Of a stretch of 5,095 bases of DNA, positions 1 to 5,095 are shown piece after piece. The DNA is from Sandarakinorhabdus sp. (lineage in GTDB: Bacteria; Pseudomonadota; Alphaproteobacteria; Sphingomonadales; Sphingomonadaceae). The translations under genes and the position numbers were made by a program. The notes beneath the pieces were generated by a model, which saw nothing but the letters and a program-made list of their open reading frames with translations, had not been told where the DNA came from and did not search any database. The stretch is from positions 1 through 5,095 of the forward strand of contig JALOSK010000158.1 of NCBI GenBank assembly GCA_025458465.1. Direction: 5' to 3'. Position 1 is the first letter of the stretch. Each line of letters opens with the position of its first letter.

Positions 1-1286
1 ACCACCTGGATGCGGCGCGCCCGGATGGCGCCAGCCTCCCGGTCGGACATGCGGCGCATGCTGCCAGCCACGGGCGCCACGCTGGCAAGCTGCCCCTGCG
101 GTGCGATGCTGAGCAGGGTGAAGGCCAGTTGCGGCGACCAGCTGTAAACCGTGAGGGTTGCGTCTACCGGGCCGGAACGGGCGCGGGCGCTGATGCAGCC
201 CTCCAGCGCTTCGATGCCGTTGATGCGGGTGGCGCGCATCTGCGGCTGCGATTGCACGCCAAGCTGCTGCCAGCGCGCCTGCGCGATGCCGGCCAGGCTG
301 GTCTGCCGCGGATCGGCGGCGCGCAGATCGAATTGCAGGCCGCCCGGCCCGGCACCGGTGACCGCCTGCGCGCTGTTGGTGAGCACGAAGCCCTGCGGCG
401 CATCCAGCGCCAGCTTCAGGCTGGCATGGCGGAAACCGCTGCCCACAACCACGCCTTCGGCCGGATCATCATCATAGATCATGCCATCGATGGCATTCAG
501 GAAGGCATCGCGATTGTGGGCGCGGTTGGACGCACGCGCGGCCAGCGCCTGGGCTTCCTTGTCCATGCGGGCGACGCGCTCGCCGCTGGGCGGGTGGGTG
601 GACAGCCACTTCGATGGTTCGGCGCCGCCCTGGCCCTTGAGCCGGGCTTCCAGGCTGGTCTGCGCGCCCAGCGCCGCCAGGCTGTCAACCGCTGCCAGCG
701 GATCGTAACCGGCGTTGGCAAGATAGCGCACACCCAGGCTGTCGGCCTGGCGTTCCTGTTCGCGGCTGTAGCCCAGCGTTGTCAGCCCGGCGACCATGCC
801 GGCGCCCTGCCCGATCAGATTGGACCCGGTGAGCACGCCCGCCAGCCCGGCCAGCACGTTCGACAGCGCGGCCCGGCTCTGCCGCTTCTGGCCGTGACGG
901 GCAGCGACGTGCGCCACCTCGTGGCCCATCACGAAGGCCAGTTCGGCCTCGTCGTTCATCAGGGCCAGCAACTGGCGCGTGATGTAGACATAGCCACCGG
1001 GGATGGCGAAGGCATTGTTGACGTTCGAATTGAGCAGGGTGACGTTGTAATCGGACGGCCGCGCGCCGCCGCCCGATTGCACGGCGATCTTCTGGCCAAC
1101 GCTGCGCACATAATCGGCCACTGGCCCGCTCATGGCGCCGCCAAACTGCTGCAGGATCTCCGGATGGGCCTGGGCGCCGGCCTTGCGTTCCTGATCGGAC
1201 AGGCCGGGCGGCGCCTGTGCAAGCGCTGGCGCGGCAAGGGCCGCAACGGCGAGCGAAAGGGTGAGCGGGCGCAGGACGTTCTTCAT
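1..1286 (-). CDS. Secreted M48-family zinc metalloprotease, C-terminus cut by window edge
   Basis: Secreted zinc endopeptidase of the M48 (Ste24p/BepA/LoiP-like) family, probably periplasmic and acting in envelope protein quality control. The ATG lies at 1286-1284 and 428 complete codons are in the window with no stop, so the gene continues beyond position 1. Residues 1-23 form a signal peptide (MKN...R, a hydrophobic stretch, then a likely cut after ALA, A23/Q24), with no lipobox cysteine. The catalytic HEVAH is at residues 122-126 (H122 and H126 zinc ligands, E123 catalytic base). The third ligand is probably E178 in SREQERQADSLG (174-185), with D182 also conserved. THPPSGERV (230-238) is the usual motif near the end of the protease domain. 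Residues from about 278 form an extra C-terminal domain as in many alphaproteobacterial M48 proteins; no TPR is seen. The gene follows accA by 40 bp on the same strand; its Shine-Dalgarno is weak. Family call is firm, substrate unknown. Confidence 0.93.
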   Translation of the reverse strand, partial: MKNVLRPLTLSLAVAALAAPALAQAPPGLSDQERKAGAQAHPEILQQFGGAMSGPVADYVRSVGQKIAVQSGGGARPSDYNVTLLNSNVNNAFAIPGGYVYITRQLLALMNDEAELAFVMGHEVAHVAARHGQKRQSRAALSNVLAGLAGVLTGSNLIGQGAGMVAGLTTLGYSREQERQADSLGVRYLANAGYDPLAAVDSLAALGAQTSLEARLKGQGGAEPSKWLSTHPPSGERVARMDKEAQALAARASNRAHNRDAFLNAIDGMIYDDDPAEGVVVGSGFRHASLKLALDAPQGFVLTNSAQAVTGAGPGGLQFDLRAADPRQTSLAGIAQARWQQLGVQSQPQMRATRINGIEALEGCISARARSGPVDATLTVYSWSPQLAFTLLSIAPQGQLASVAPVAGSMRRMSDREAGAIRARRIQV

Positions 1287-1326
1287 GCCGGCCAATGTAG
1301 TGCGAGGCAGCGCGAACTGCCAGCGT

Positions 1327-2277
1327 TCAGAGCGTGCGGCCCATCGCCAGATATTTGGCGCGGCGGGCCCGGATCAGATCGGCGGGCGCCACCTTCAACA
1401 ACGGCTGCAGTTCGGCGGCAATGGCCATCGCCAGCGAGGAAATCGCCGCCGCCGGATCGCGATGCGCGCCGCCCAGCGGTTCCGGCACGATGCTGTCGAT
1501 GACGCCCAGTGCCTTGCAGTCCGCCGCTGTCACCTTCATCGCCTCGGCAGCATCGGCGGCGCGGTTCTCGCCCTTGTCGGCGCTGCGCCACAGGATCGAC
1601 GCGCAGCCTTCCGGCGAGATCACCGCATAGACCGCATGTTCCAGCATGATGACGCGATCGGCCGCCGCGATGCCGATGGCCCCGCCCGACATGCCTTCGC
1701 CGGTGATGGCGGCAATCACCGGCACCGGCGCCGCCAGGAAGGCCGCGGTGGCGCGCGCAATCGCTTCGGCCTGGCCGCGCGCTTCGCCATCAACGCCGGG
1801 GTAGGCACCGGCGCTGTCCACCAACGTCACCACCGGCACGTTGAAACGGCCCGCCAGTTCGACAAGGCGCGCCGCCTTGCGATAGCCTTCCGGGCGGCCC
1901 ATGCCGAAATTGTGCTTCACGCGGCTGGCGGTGTCGCTGCCCTTTTCGTGGCCGATCACCATCACCGGGATGTTCTGGCCGCGCAGCGTGCCGATGCCGC
2001 CGATGATCGCCTGATCCTCGCCAAAGGCGCGATCACCGGCCAGGGGCATGAAATCGGCGACCAGCGCCTTGGCCATATCGGAAAAATGCGGGCGCTGCGG
2101 GTGGCGGGCCACCTGCGTCTTCTGCCACGGGGACAGGCGGGCGTAGGTTTCGGCCAGCAGGCGGCGCGCGGCGCCTTCGGCATGGCGAGCGCCGGCCTCG
2201 TCACCGGCGGCGCGATAATCGGCGGCGCGCTGGCTGATCTGGGCGATCGGCTTTTCAAAGTCGAGATAGGTCGTCAC
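1327..2277 (-). CDS. accA: Acetyl-CoA carboxylase carboxyltransferase subunit alpha
   Basis: Alpha half of the cytoplasmic carboxyltransferase, which with AccD moves the carboxyl group from carboxybiotin-BCCP to acetyl-CoA, giving malonyl-CoA for fatty-acid synthesis. The 316 residues match the usual length (E. coli about 319). Visible family blocks are YLDFEKP (4-10), GRPEGYRKA (127-135), TLVDSAGAYPG (151-161), the glycine-rich GEGMSGGAIGI (193-203) of the crotonase-type fold, ISPEGCASILW (220-230) and IVPEPLGGAHR (263-273). The N-terminal region (to about 75) is the helical cap. The start is GTG (2277-2275), chosen because YLDFEKP normally sits two or three residues in and no in-frame ATG is close upstream. 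The only Shine-Dalgarno-like bases are AGG at 2289-2287, 9 nt upstream and inside a small palindrome. The neighbours trmB (62 bp upstream) and the M48 protease (40 bp downstream) are not part of the same pathway. accD and accBC are not in the window. Confidence 0.97.
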   Translation of the reverse strand: MTTYLDFEKPIAQISQRAADYRAAGDEAGARHAEGAARRLLAETYARLSPWQKTQVARHPQRPHFSDMAKALVADFMPLAGDRAFGEDQAIIGGIGTLRGQNIPVMVIGHEKGSDTASRVKHNFGMGRPEGYRKAARLVELAGRFNVPVVTLVDSAGAYPGVDGEARGQAEAIARATAAFLAAPVPVIAAITGEGMSGGAIGIAAADRVIMLEHAVYAVISPEGCASILWRSADKGENRAADAAEAMKVTAADCKALGVIDSIVPEPLGGAHRDPAAAISSLAMAIAAELQPLLKVAPADLIRARRAKYLAMGRTL

Positions 2278-2284
2278 GGCATAA

Positions 2285-2294
2285 CGCCTAGGCG
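2285..2294. repeat. 10-bp perfect palindrome in the accA leader
   Basis: CGCCTAGGCG is fully self-complementary and lies 7 nt upstream of the accA GTG. It contains the only Shine-Dalgarno-like bases (AGG) for that gene. It may have no function, or it may affect ribosome access. A palindrome of this length with no loop cannot form a useful intramolecular hairpin by itself. Confidence 0.3.
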
Positions 2295-2339
2295 AAAGGT
2301 TGCGCTGCGGTCAATGGCGGCCCCATCCCATCACCTGCT

Positions 2340-3041
2340 TCACAGCCTCTGCCAGCGGAAATACCACACCTCGTGGCCCAGCCGCCGCGCCTTGGCTTCA
2401 TAGCGCGTCTGCGGCCAATCGGCGGGGCGGGTGAGGAAATCGGCGGCGCTGTCGCCCAGCCAGCGGAAATCGTTCCGGCGCTGCATCTGCATCAGCGCCC
2501 AGCGGCAATAGATCGGGTGATCGGTGCCAAAGCGGAACTCGCCGCCGGGCTTCAGCACGCGGGCAATCCGGTCGATCGGGCCGGGGTTCATGAAGCGGCG
2601 CTTGGCGTGGCGGGCCTTGGGCCAGGGATCAGGGTGCAGGAGGAACACGCGATCAAGGCTGGCCGGTTCCAGCCGTTCCAGCACGTCCAGCGCATCGCCG
2701 TGATGGATGCGCACGTTGGCAAGGCCGCCATCGCGCACCGCCATCAGCGCGCCAACCACGCCATCCACGAACGGTTCCGCGCCGATCAGGCCCACAGCCT
2801 CGTTGGCAGCGGCCTGGCCGGCCATGTGTTCGCCCTTGCCGAACCCGATTTCCAGCCACAGCGGGCGATCATCGCCGAACAGGCGCTGCGCGGTGATCGG
2901 GCCATCGGCGGGCACGGCGATCTGGGGCAGCAACTGTTCGAACAGGGCCGCCTGCCCCTGCCGCAGCGCGTGGCCCTGCCGCCGGCCATAAAGGCGGCGG
3001 ATGGTGGTGGGATCGGAAACGGGAGCGGTCGATTCGGTCAT
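2340..3041 (-). CDS. trmB: tRNA (guanine-N7-)-methyltransferase
   Basis: SAM-dependent enzyme that makes 7-methylguanosine at position 46 in the variable loop of tRNAs; cytoplasmic and monomeric or homodimeric in bacteria. The product is 233 residues, normal for the family. Visible motifs are the N-terminal RLYGRRQGHALRQGQ (16-30), corresponding to the family's R-x-x-GRR-x-x-x-L-x-x-x-Q; the SAM-binding EIGFGKGEH (64-72); the acidic GAEPF (87-91); the diagnostic HPDPWPKARHAKRR (136-149); GTDHPIYCRW (172-181); and the C-terminal TRYEAKARRLGHEVW (212-226). The ATG at 3041-3039 (MTESTAP) is used because the family motif begins about 15 residues later. The frame stays open upstream to about 3362, but that extension would overlap the divergent monooxygenase and shows no family similarity. 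No good Shine-Dalgarno is visible (GGCGACGCGGCG precedes the ATG). It is the first gene of a possible trmB-accA-protease unit and diverges from the monooxygenase. Confidence 0.96.
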   Translation of the reverse strand: MTESTAPVSDPTTIRRLYGRRQGHALRQGQAALFEQLLPQIAVPADGPITAQRLFGDDRPLWLEIGFGKGEHMAGQAAANEAVGLIGAEPFVDGVVGALMAVRDGGLANVRIHHGDALDVLERLEPASLDRVFLLHPDPWPKARHAKRRFMNPGPIDRIARVLKPGGEFRFGTDHPIYCRWALMQMQRRNDFRWLGDSAADFLTRPADWPQTRYEAKARRLGHEVWYFRWQRL

Positions 3042-3110
3042 CGCCGCGTCGCCATGCCCGAAAGCCTGCCTGTGGAAAAGGGCAGGACGCCGGCGCCAGC
3101 CCTTGGCGCT

Positions 3111-3124
3111 TTGATCTTGATCAA
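3111..3124. promoter_or_regulatory. Candidate FNR/FixK-type binding site
   Basis: TTGATCTTGATCAA matches the FNR/FixK/Anr consensus TTGAT-N4-ATCAA at all ten conserved positions. It stands out as an AT-rich palindrome in a GC-rich background and lies in the 138-bp divergent gap between trmB and the monooxygenase. Its centre is 3117.5. A class II arrangement (centre at -41.5) would put the start of transcription at about 3159, and the -10 position would fall on GACACT at 3147-3152, which keeps the important A2 and T6 of TATAAT. In the opposite direction (towards trmB) the same geometry gives GTCCTG, a poor -10, so control of the monooxygenase is more likely. The regulator and the sign of control are inferred; no regulator gene is in the window. 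Confidence 0.6.
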
Positions 3125-3146
3125 GGCAAGCCGCAGGCCGAGCGTC

Positions 3147-3152
3147 GACACT
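3147..3152 (+). promoter_or_regulatory. Possible -10 element of the monooxygenase promoter
   Basis: GACACT matches TATAAT at three of six positions, including the second A and final T. It was picked only because it falls exactly where a class II FNR-dependent promoter driven from the 3111-3124 site would need its -10. Activator-dependent promoters often have poor core elements, but a match this weak would not be called on its own. Confidence 0.25.
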
Positions 3153-3165
3153 GGCCGGCAAAATC

Positions 3166-3173
3166 GGGGAGGA
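3166..3173 (+). promoter_or_regulatory. Shine-Dalgarno of the monooxygenase gene
   Basis: GGGGAGGA lies 6 nt upstream of the ATG at 3180 and is the strongest ribosome-binding site in the window. It decides the start of the monooxygenase: the reading frame is open for about 800 bases further upstream, but that part is antisense to trmB and only this ATG has a proper site. Confidence 0.85.
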
Positions 3174-3179
3174 CGCAGG

Positions 3180-4700
3180 ATGGACGCCGTGACGAAACCA
3201 CAGCCGCACGATGAAGCGGCGATCACCGAGGTCGATGTGCTGGTGGTGGGTGCGGGGATTTCGGGCCTGTCCGCCGCGTGGCACCTGAAGGAACGCCTGC
3301 CGCACAAGCGCTTCCTGGTGCTGGAGCGCGAGGCCAGCTTTGGCGGCACCTGGCTGACCCACAAGTTCCCCGGCATCAGGTCAGACAGCGATCTTTATAC
3401 CTTCGGCTTTCACTTCAAGCCGTGGGTGGGCCCGCCGATTGCCACCGCCGCCGAAATCCAGGCCTATCTGGGCGAGATGATCGCGGAAAATGATCTGGAC
3501 CGGCATATCCGCTACAACCACAGCATCGAAACGGCGTCATGGGACAGTGCGACCGCGCGCTGGACGTTGACCGCCCTGCTGCCCGATGGGTCGCGCCGCC
3601 AGTATCGCGCCAATTTCCTGTGGATGGCGCAAGGCTATTACCGGCACCATCAGGGCCACTGGCCGGACTATCCGGGCATGGACCAGTTCAAGGGCGAGAT
3701 CGTCCACACCGAGGAGTGGGACGAGACGACGGATTACACCGGCAAGAAGGTCATCCTGATCGGTTCGGGCGCGACGGCGGCCACGGTGGTGCCGGCGATG
3801 GCCGAAAAAGCCGCACACATCACCATGATCCAGCGCAGCCCCACCTGGTTCATGCCCGGCCGCAACGTGAACGAACTGGCCGAACTGCTGCGCCCGATCG
3901 GGGTGGACGAAGCCACCATCCACGACATCGTGCGCAAGAAGATCATCTATGATCAGGATCAGATCGTGCGCCAGTGCCGGGATGCGCCCGACGCCGTGGC
4001 CGCCGAACTGCTGGCCGGGGTGCAGGCATTGCTACCGGAAGGCTTCGACATGCGCCATTTCACGCCCAGCTATCGCCCGTGGCGGCAGCGGCTGGCCTTC
4101 GTGCCCGATGGCGACCTGTTCGCCGGCATTCGCGCCAGCAAGGCCGATGTGGTGACCGGCACCATCGCCCGCTTCACGCCAGAGGGCGTTGAAATGCAGG
4201 ATGGCACGCAGGTTCCAGCCGACCTGATCGTGCTGGCCACCGGCTTCAACCTGTGCGTATTCGGCGACATCGAATTCAGCCTCGATGGCCAACCGCTCGA
4301 CATGGCCGATACGGTGACGTGGCGCGGCATGATGTTCACCGGCGTGCCCAATCTTGTGTGGGTGTTCGGCTATTTCCGGGCGAGCTGGACGCTGCGTTCG
4401 GACATGATTTCCGAATTCACCTGCCGCCTGCTGAAGCACATGGAGGACAAGGGCGTCGACCGGGTGGACGTGGTGCTGCCCGCGGAACTGGAAAGCGCGC
4501 CGCGCGGGCCCTGGGCTGATCCGGAGGATTTCAACCCCAATTATCTGACGCGCGATCAGCATCTGCTGCCGAAAACCGCACCGGGCGCGGAATGGCGCCA
4601 CACGCAGGATTATTGGCGCGAAAAGGACGAGATGCCACGAGTCGATCTGGATGGCCCGGCCTTCACCTATGCAAAGGCGCGGGCAGTGCAGCCAGCCTGA
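3180..4700 (+). CDS. EthA-like Baeyer-Villiger (class B) flavin monooxygenase
   Basis: Probable FAD- and NADPH-dependent monooxygenase that inserts one oxygen atom of O2 into ketones (giving esters or lactones) or oxidises sulfur or nitrogen centres; cytoplasmic, no signal peptide. The 506 residues carry, in order, the FAD Rossmann motif GAGISG (24-29), GGTW (55-58), GIRSDSDLYT (65-74), the Baeyer-Villiger fingerprint F-x-G-x-x-x-H-x-x-x-W-D (F170, G172, H176, W180, D181), the NADPH Rossmann motif GSGATA (195-200), QRSPTW (218-223) with R219 a likely NADPH-phosphate contact, and ATGFN (353-357). From memory, the whole protein follows Mycobacterium tuberculosis EthA (about 490 residues) closely, including the PGIRSDSD, LPEG, SWTL and SEF-CRLL segments, so the EthA-like branch is more likely than cyclohexanone-type enzymes. 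The N-terminus has about 15 extra residues. The start is set by a strong Shine-Dalgarno. It diverges from trmB, probably under the FNR-type site, and a second flavoenzyme gene follows downstream. The native substrate is unknown. Confidence 0.93.
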   Translation: MDAVTKPQPHDEAAITEVDVLVVGAGISGLSAAWHLKERLPHKRFLVLEREASFGGTWLTHKFPGIRSDSDLYTFGFHFKPWVGPPIATAAEIQAYLGEMIAENDLDRHIRYNHSIETASWDSATARWTLTALLPDGSRRQYRANFLWMAQGYYRHHQGHWPDYPGMDQFKGEIVHTEEWDETTDYTGKKVILIGSGATAATVVPAMAEKAAHITMIQRSPTWFMPGRNVNELAELLRPIGVDEATIHDIVRKKIIYDQDQIVRQCRDAPDAVAAELLAGVQALLPEGFDMRHFTPSYRPWRQRLAFVPDGDLFAGIRASKADVVTGTIARFTPEGVEMQDGTQVPADLIVLATGFNLCVFGDIEFSLDGQPLDMADTVTWRGMMFTGVPNLVWVFGYFRASWTLRSDMISEFTCRLLKHMEDKGVDRVDVVLPAELESAPRGPWADPEDFNPNYLTRDQHLLPKTAPGAEWRHTQDYWREKDEMPRVDLDGPAFTYAKARAVQPA

Positions 4701-4726
4701 GACAAAGCTCCGGCTTGCGCACTGCC
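4682..4726 (+). other. Inverted repeat spanning the monooxygenase stop codon, terminator-like
   Basis: GGCAGTGC (4682-4689) and GCACTGCC (4719-4726) form a perfect 8-bp GC-rich stem. The 29-nt loop contains the TGA stop and a small inner hairpin AAGC-TCCG-GCTT (4705-4716) with a UNCG-type tetraloop. The stem is followed by ATATCTTT, which is not a real T-tract. It could be a weak terminator, an mRNA-end stabiliser or part of an attenuator, because its 3' arm can also pair with TGGCAG at 4754-4759. Confidence 0.35.
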
Positions 4727-4734
4727 ATATCTTT

Positions 4735-4766
4735 GCCCCAATAGAGCCCGCGCTGGCAGATGGGGC
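4735..4766 (+). other. Inverted repeat in the leader of the downstream flavoenzyme gene
   Basis: GCCCCA (4735-4740) pairs with TGGGGC (4761-4766). Its 3' arm covers most of a candidate ATG at 4760-4762, so this hairpin would hide that start. It interlocks with a second pair, CTGCCA (4722-4727) and TGGCAG (4754-4759), so the two cannot easily form together. Six-base stems are weak evidence in DNA this rich in GC. Confidence 0.25.
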
Positions 4767-4789
4767 CGGCGGTGACAGAACGGACAACA

Positions 4790-5095
4790 ATGCTCTCGGG
4801 TGTAAGATCGCTGGTGATGGGTGGCCGCGAGGTGTGGCCGCTGGTGGAAGGGGGCAAGGGTGTTTCCGCCACCAACCACGCCTCTTCGGGCGCGTGGGCG
4901 CTGGCCGGCGGCGTCGGCACCGTCAGCGCCGTCAATGCCGACAGCTATGATGCCGATGGCCATGTCATCCCGCAGATCTATCGCGCCGCCACCCGCCGCG
5001 ACCGGCACGAGGAACTGGTGCACTATGCCATCGAAGGCGGCGTGGCCCAGGTGCAGCGCGCCTATGACATCGCCTCATCCGAACTGAAGCGCGGC
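4790..5095 (+). CDS. NAD(P)H-dependent flavin oxidoreductase / nitronate monooxygenase family, C-terminus cut by window edge
   Basis: N-terminal 102 residues of a likely FMN-binding TIM-barrel enzyme of the nitronate monooxygenase (2-nitropropane dioxygenase) family; cytoplasmic, no signal peptide. Visible features are GREVWPLVEGGKGVSATNH (residues 12-30), SSGAWALAGGVGTVSAVNADS (32-52), which corresponds to the first strand and glycine-rich loop of the barrel, and a helical stretch with RRDRHEELVHYAIEGG (69-84). The catalytic histidine and the FMN-phosphate site would lie beyond the window. Sphingomonad proteins annotated as nitronate monooxygenase start similarly, from memory; many of these have no proven nitroalkane activity. 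The start is uncertain: ATG 4790 is used here, but ATG 4760 and GTG 4772 are in frame after a stop at 4742, and ATG 4817 is the last option before the conserved part. None has a good Shine-Dalgarno. It lies 89 bp after the monooxygenase and may share its transcript. Confidence 0.7.
   Translation, partial: MLSGVRSLVMGGREVWPLVEGGKGVSATNHASSGAWALAGGVGTVSAVNADSYDADGHVIPQIYRAATRRDRHEELVHYAIEGGVAQVQRAYDIASSELKRG

Noticed and set aside
1306..1321. GGCAG-CGCGAA-CTGCC hairpin between accA and the protease gene as a terminator
   Set aside because: A 5-bp stem with no T-tract on the minus-strand side (it reads TCGCACTACATT) is not enough to call an intrinsic terminator.
129..1502. A 457-codon plus-strand open frame opposite the M48 protease
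   Set aside because: It is antisense to a gene with a clear HEVAH zinc motif and signal peptide. Its translation is low-complexity Arg/Ala/Gly-rich with no family motifs, and such long antisense frames are usual in GC-rich coding DNA.
1261..2403. A 380-codon plus-strand open frame opposite accA
   Set aside because: The minus strand encodes a complete AccA with all family motifs. The plus frame gives His/Arg-rich sequence typical of an antisense shadow.
3071..3079. DnaA-box-like TTTTCCACA on the minus strand in the trmB/monooxygenase gap
   Set aside because: It is a single site matching the relaxed consensus TTWTNCACA; about one such match is expected by chance every few such windows. No cluster, AT-rich region or replication gene accompanies it.
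2373..3179. A 269-codon in-frame upstream extension of the monooxygenase
   Set aside because: It is antisense to trmB, has no family similarity, and the strong Shine-Dalgarno at 3166-3173 fixes the start at 3180, where the homologous part begins soon after.
3042..3362. N-terminal extension of TrmB by 107 codons
   Set aside because: It would overlap the divergent monooxygenase coding region, its translation is unlike TrmB proteins, and the product from 3041 already has the normal family length.
4705..4716. AAGC-TCCG-GCTT hairpin after the monooxygenase as a rho-independent terminator
   Set aside because: The stem is only 4 bp and is followed by TTGCGC rather than a T-tract. It is mentioned only as an inner part of the larger inverted repeat.
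4032..4790. A 252-codon minus-strand open frame opposite the end of the monooxygenase
   Set aside because: The plus strand carries conserved monooxygenase sequence. The minus frame has no recognisable motifs and fits the antisense shadow pattern.
1..5095. Search for mobile elements, CRISPR repeats, tRNA genes, att sites and tandem repeats
   Set aside because: No transposase or integrase motif, no spaced direct repeats, no tRNA-like cloverleaf and no tandem arrays were seen on either strand.

Overview
The window is GC-rich, densely coded and strongly third-position-GC biased. It looks like a chromosome segment of an alphaproteobacterium, most likely a sphingomonad (Sphingomonas/Novosphingobium type). 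That placement is an inference from the style of the AccA N-terminus (YLDFEKP), the M48 protease architecture and the base composition; no rRNA or other marker is present. There are five protein genes (two cut by the window edges), two strand blocks and no mobile element, tRNA, rRNA or CRISPR array.

Left block, minus strand (1-3041), read right to left: trmB (tRNA m7G46 methyltransferase), accA (carboxyltransferase alpha subunit of acetyl-CoA carboxylase) and a secreted M48 zinc metalloprotease that runs off the left edge. Gaps are short (62 and 40 bp) with no convincing terminator between them, so the three could be co-transcribed. They are otherwise functionally separate: translation, fatty-acid synthesis and envelope proteostasis.

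Right block, plus strand (3180-5095): a complete class B flavin monooxygenase of the EthA-like Baeyer-Villiger type, then the first 102 codons of a flavin oxidoreductase of the nitronate monooxygenase/2-nitropropane dioxygenase family, cut by the right edge. The two flavoenzymes lie in the same direction 89 bp apart (59 bp if an upstream ATG is used) and may form a small oxidative or catabolic unit. Their substrates cannot be read from the sequence.

The 138-bp divergent gap between trmB and the monooxygenase (3042-3179) holds the most informative regulatory signal: an exact FNR/FixK-type palindrome TTGAT-N4-ATCAA at 3111-3124. It is placed so that a class II FNR promoter would start at about 3159, just ahead of a strong Shine-Dalgarno at 3166-3173. 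An oxygen-responsive site in front of an oxygen-consuming monooxygenase is the main item worth following up. A second item is a set of mutually exclusive inverted repeats (4682-4766) running from the monooxygenase stop into the start region of the next gene, arranged like an attenuator. No clearly new multi-gene system is visible.
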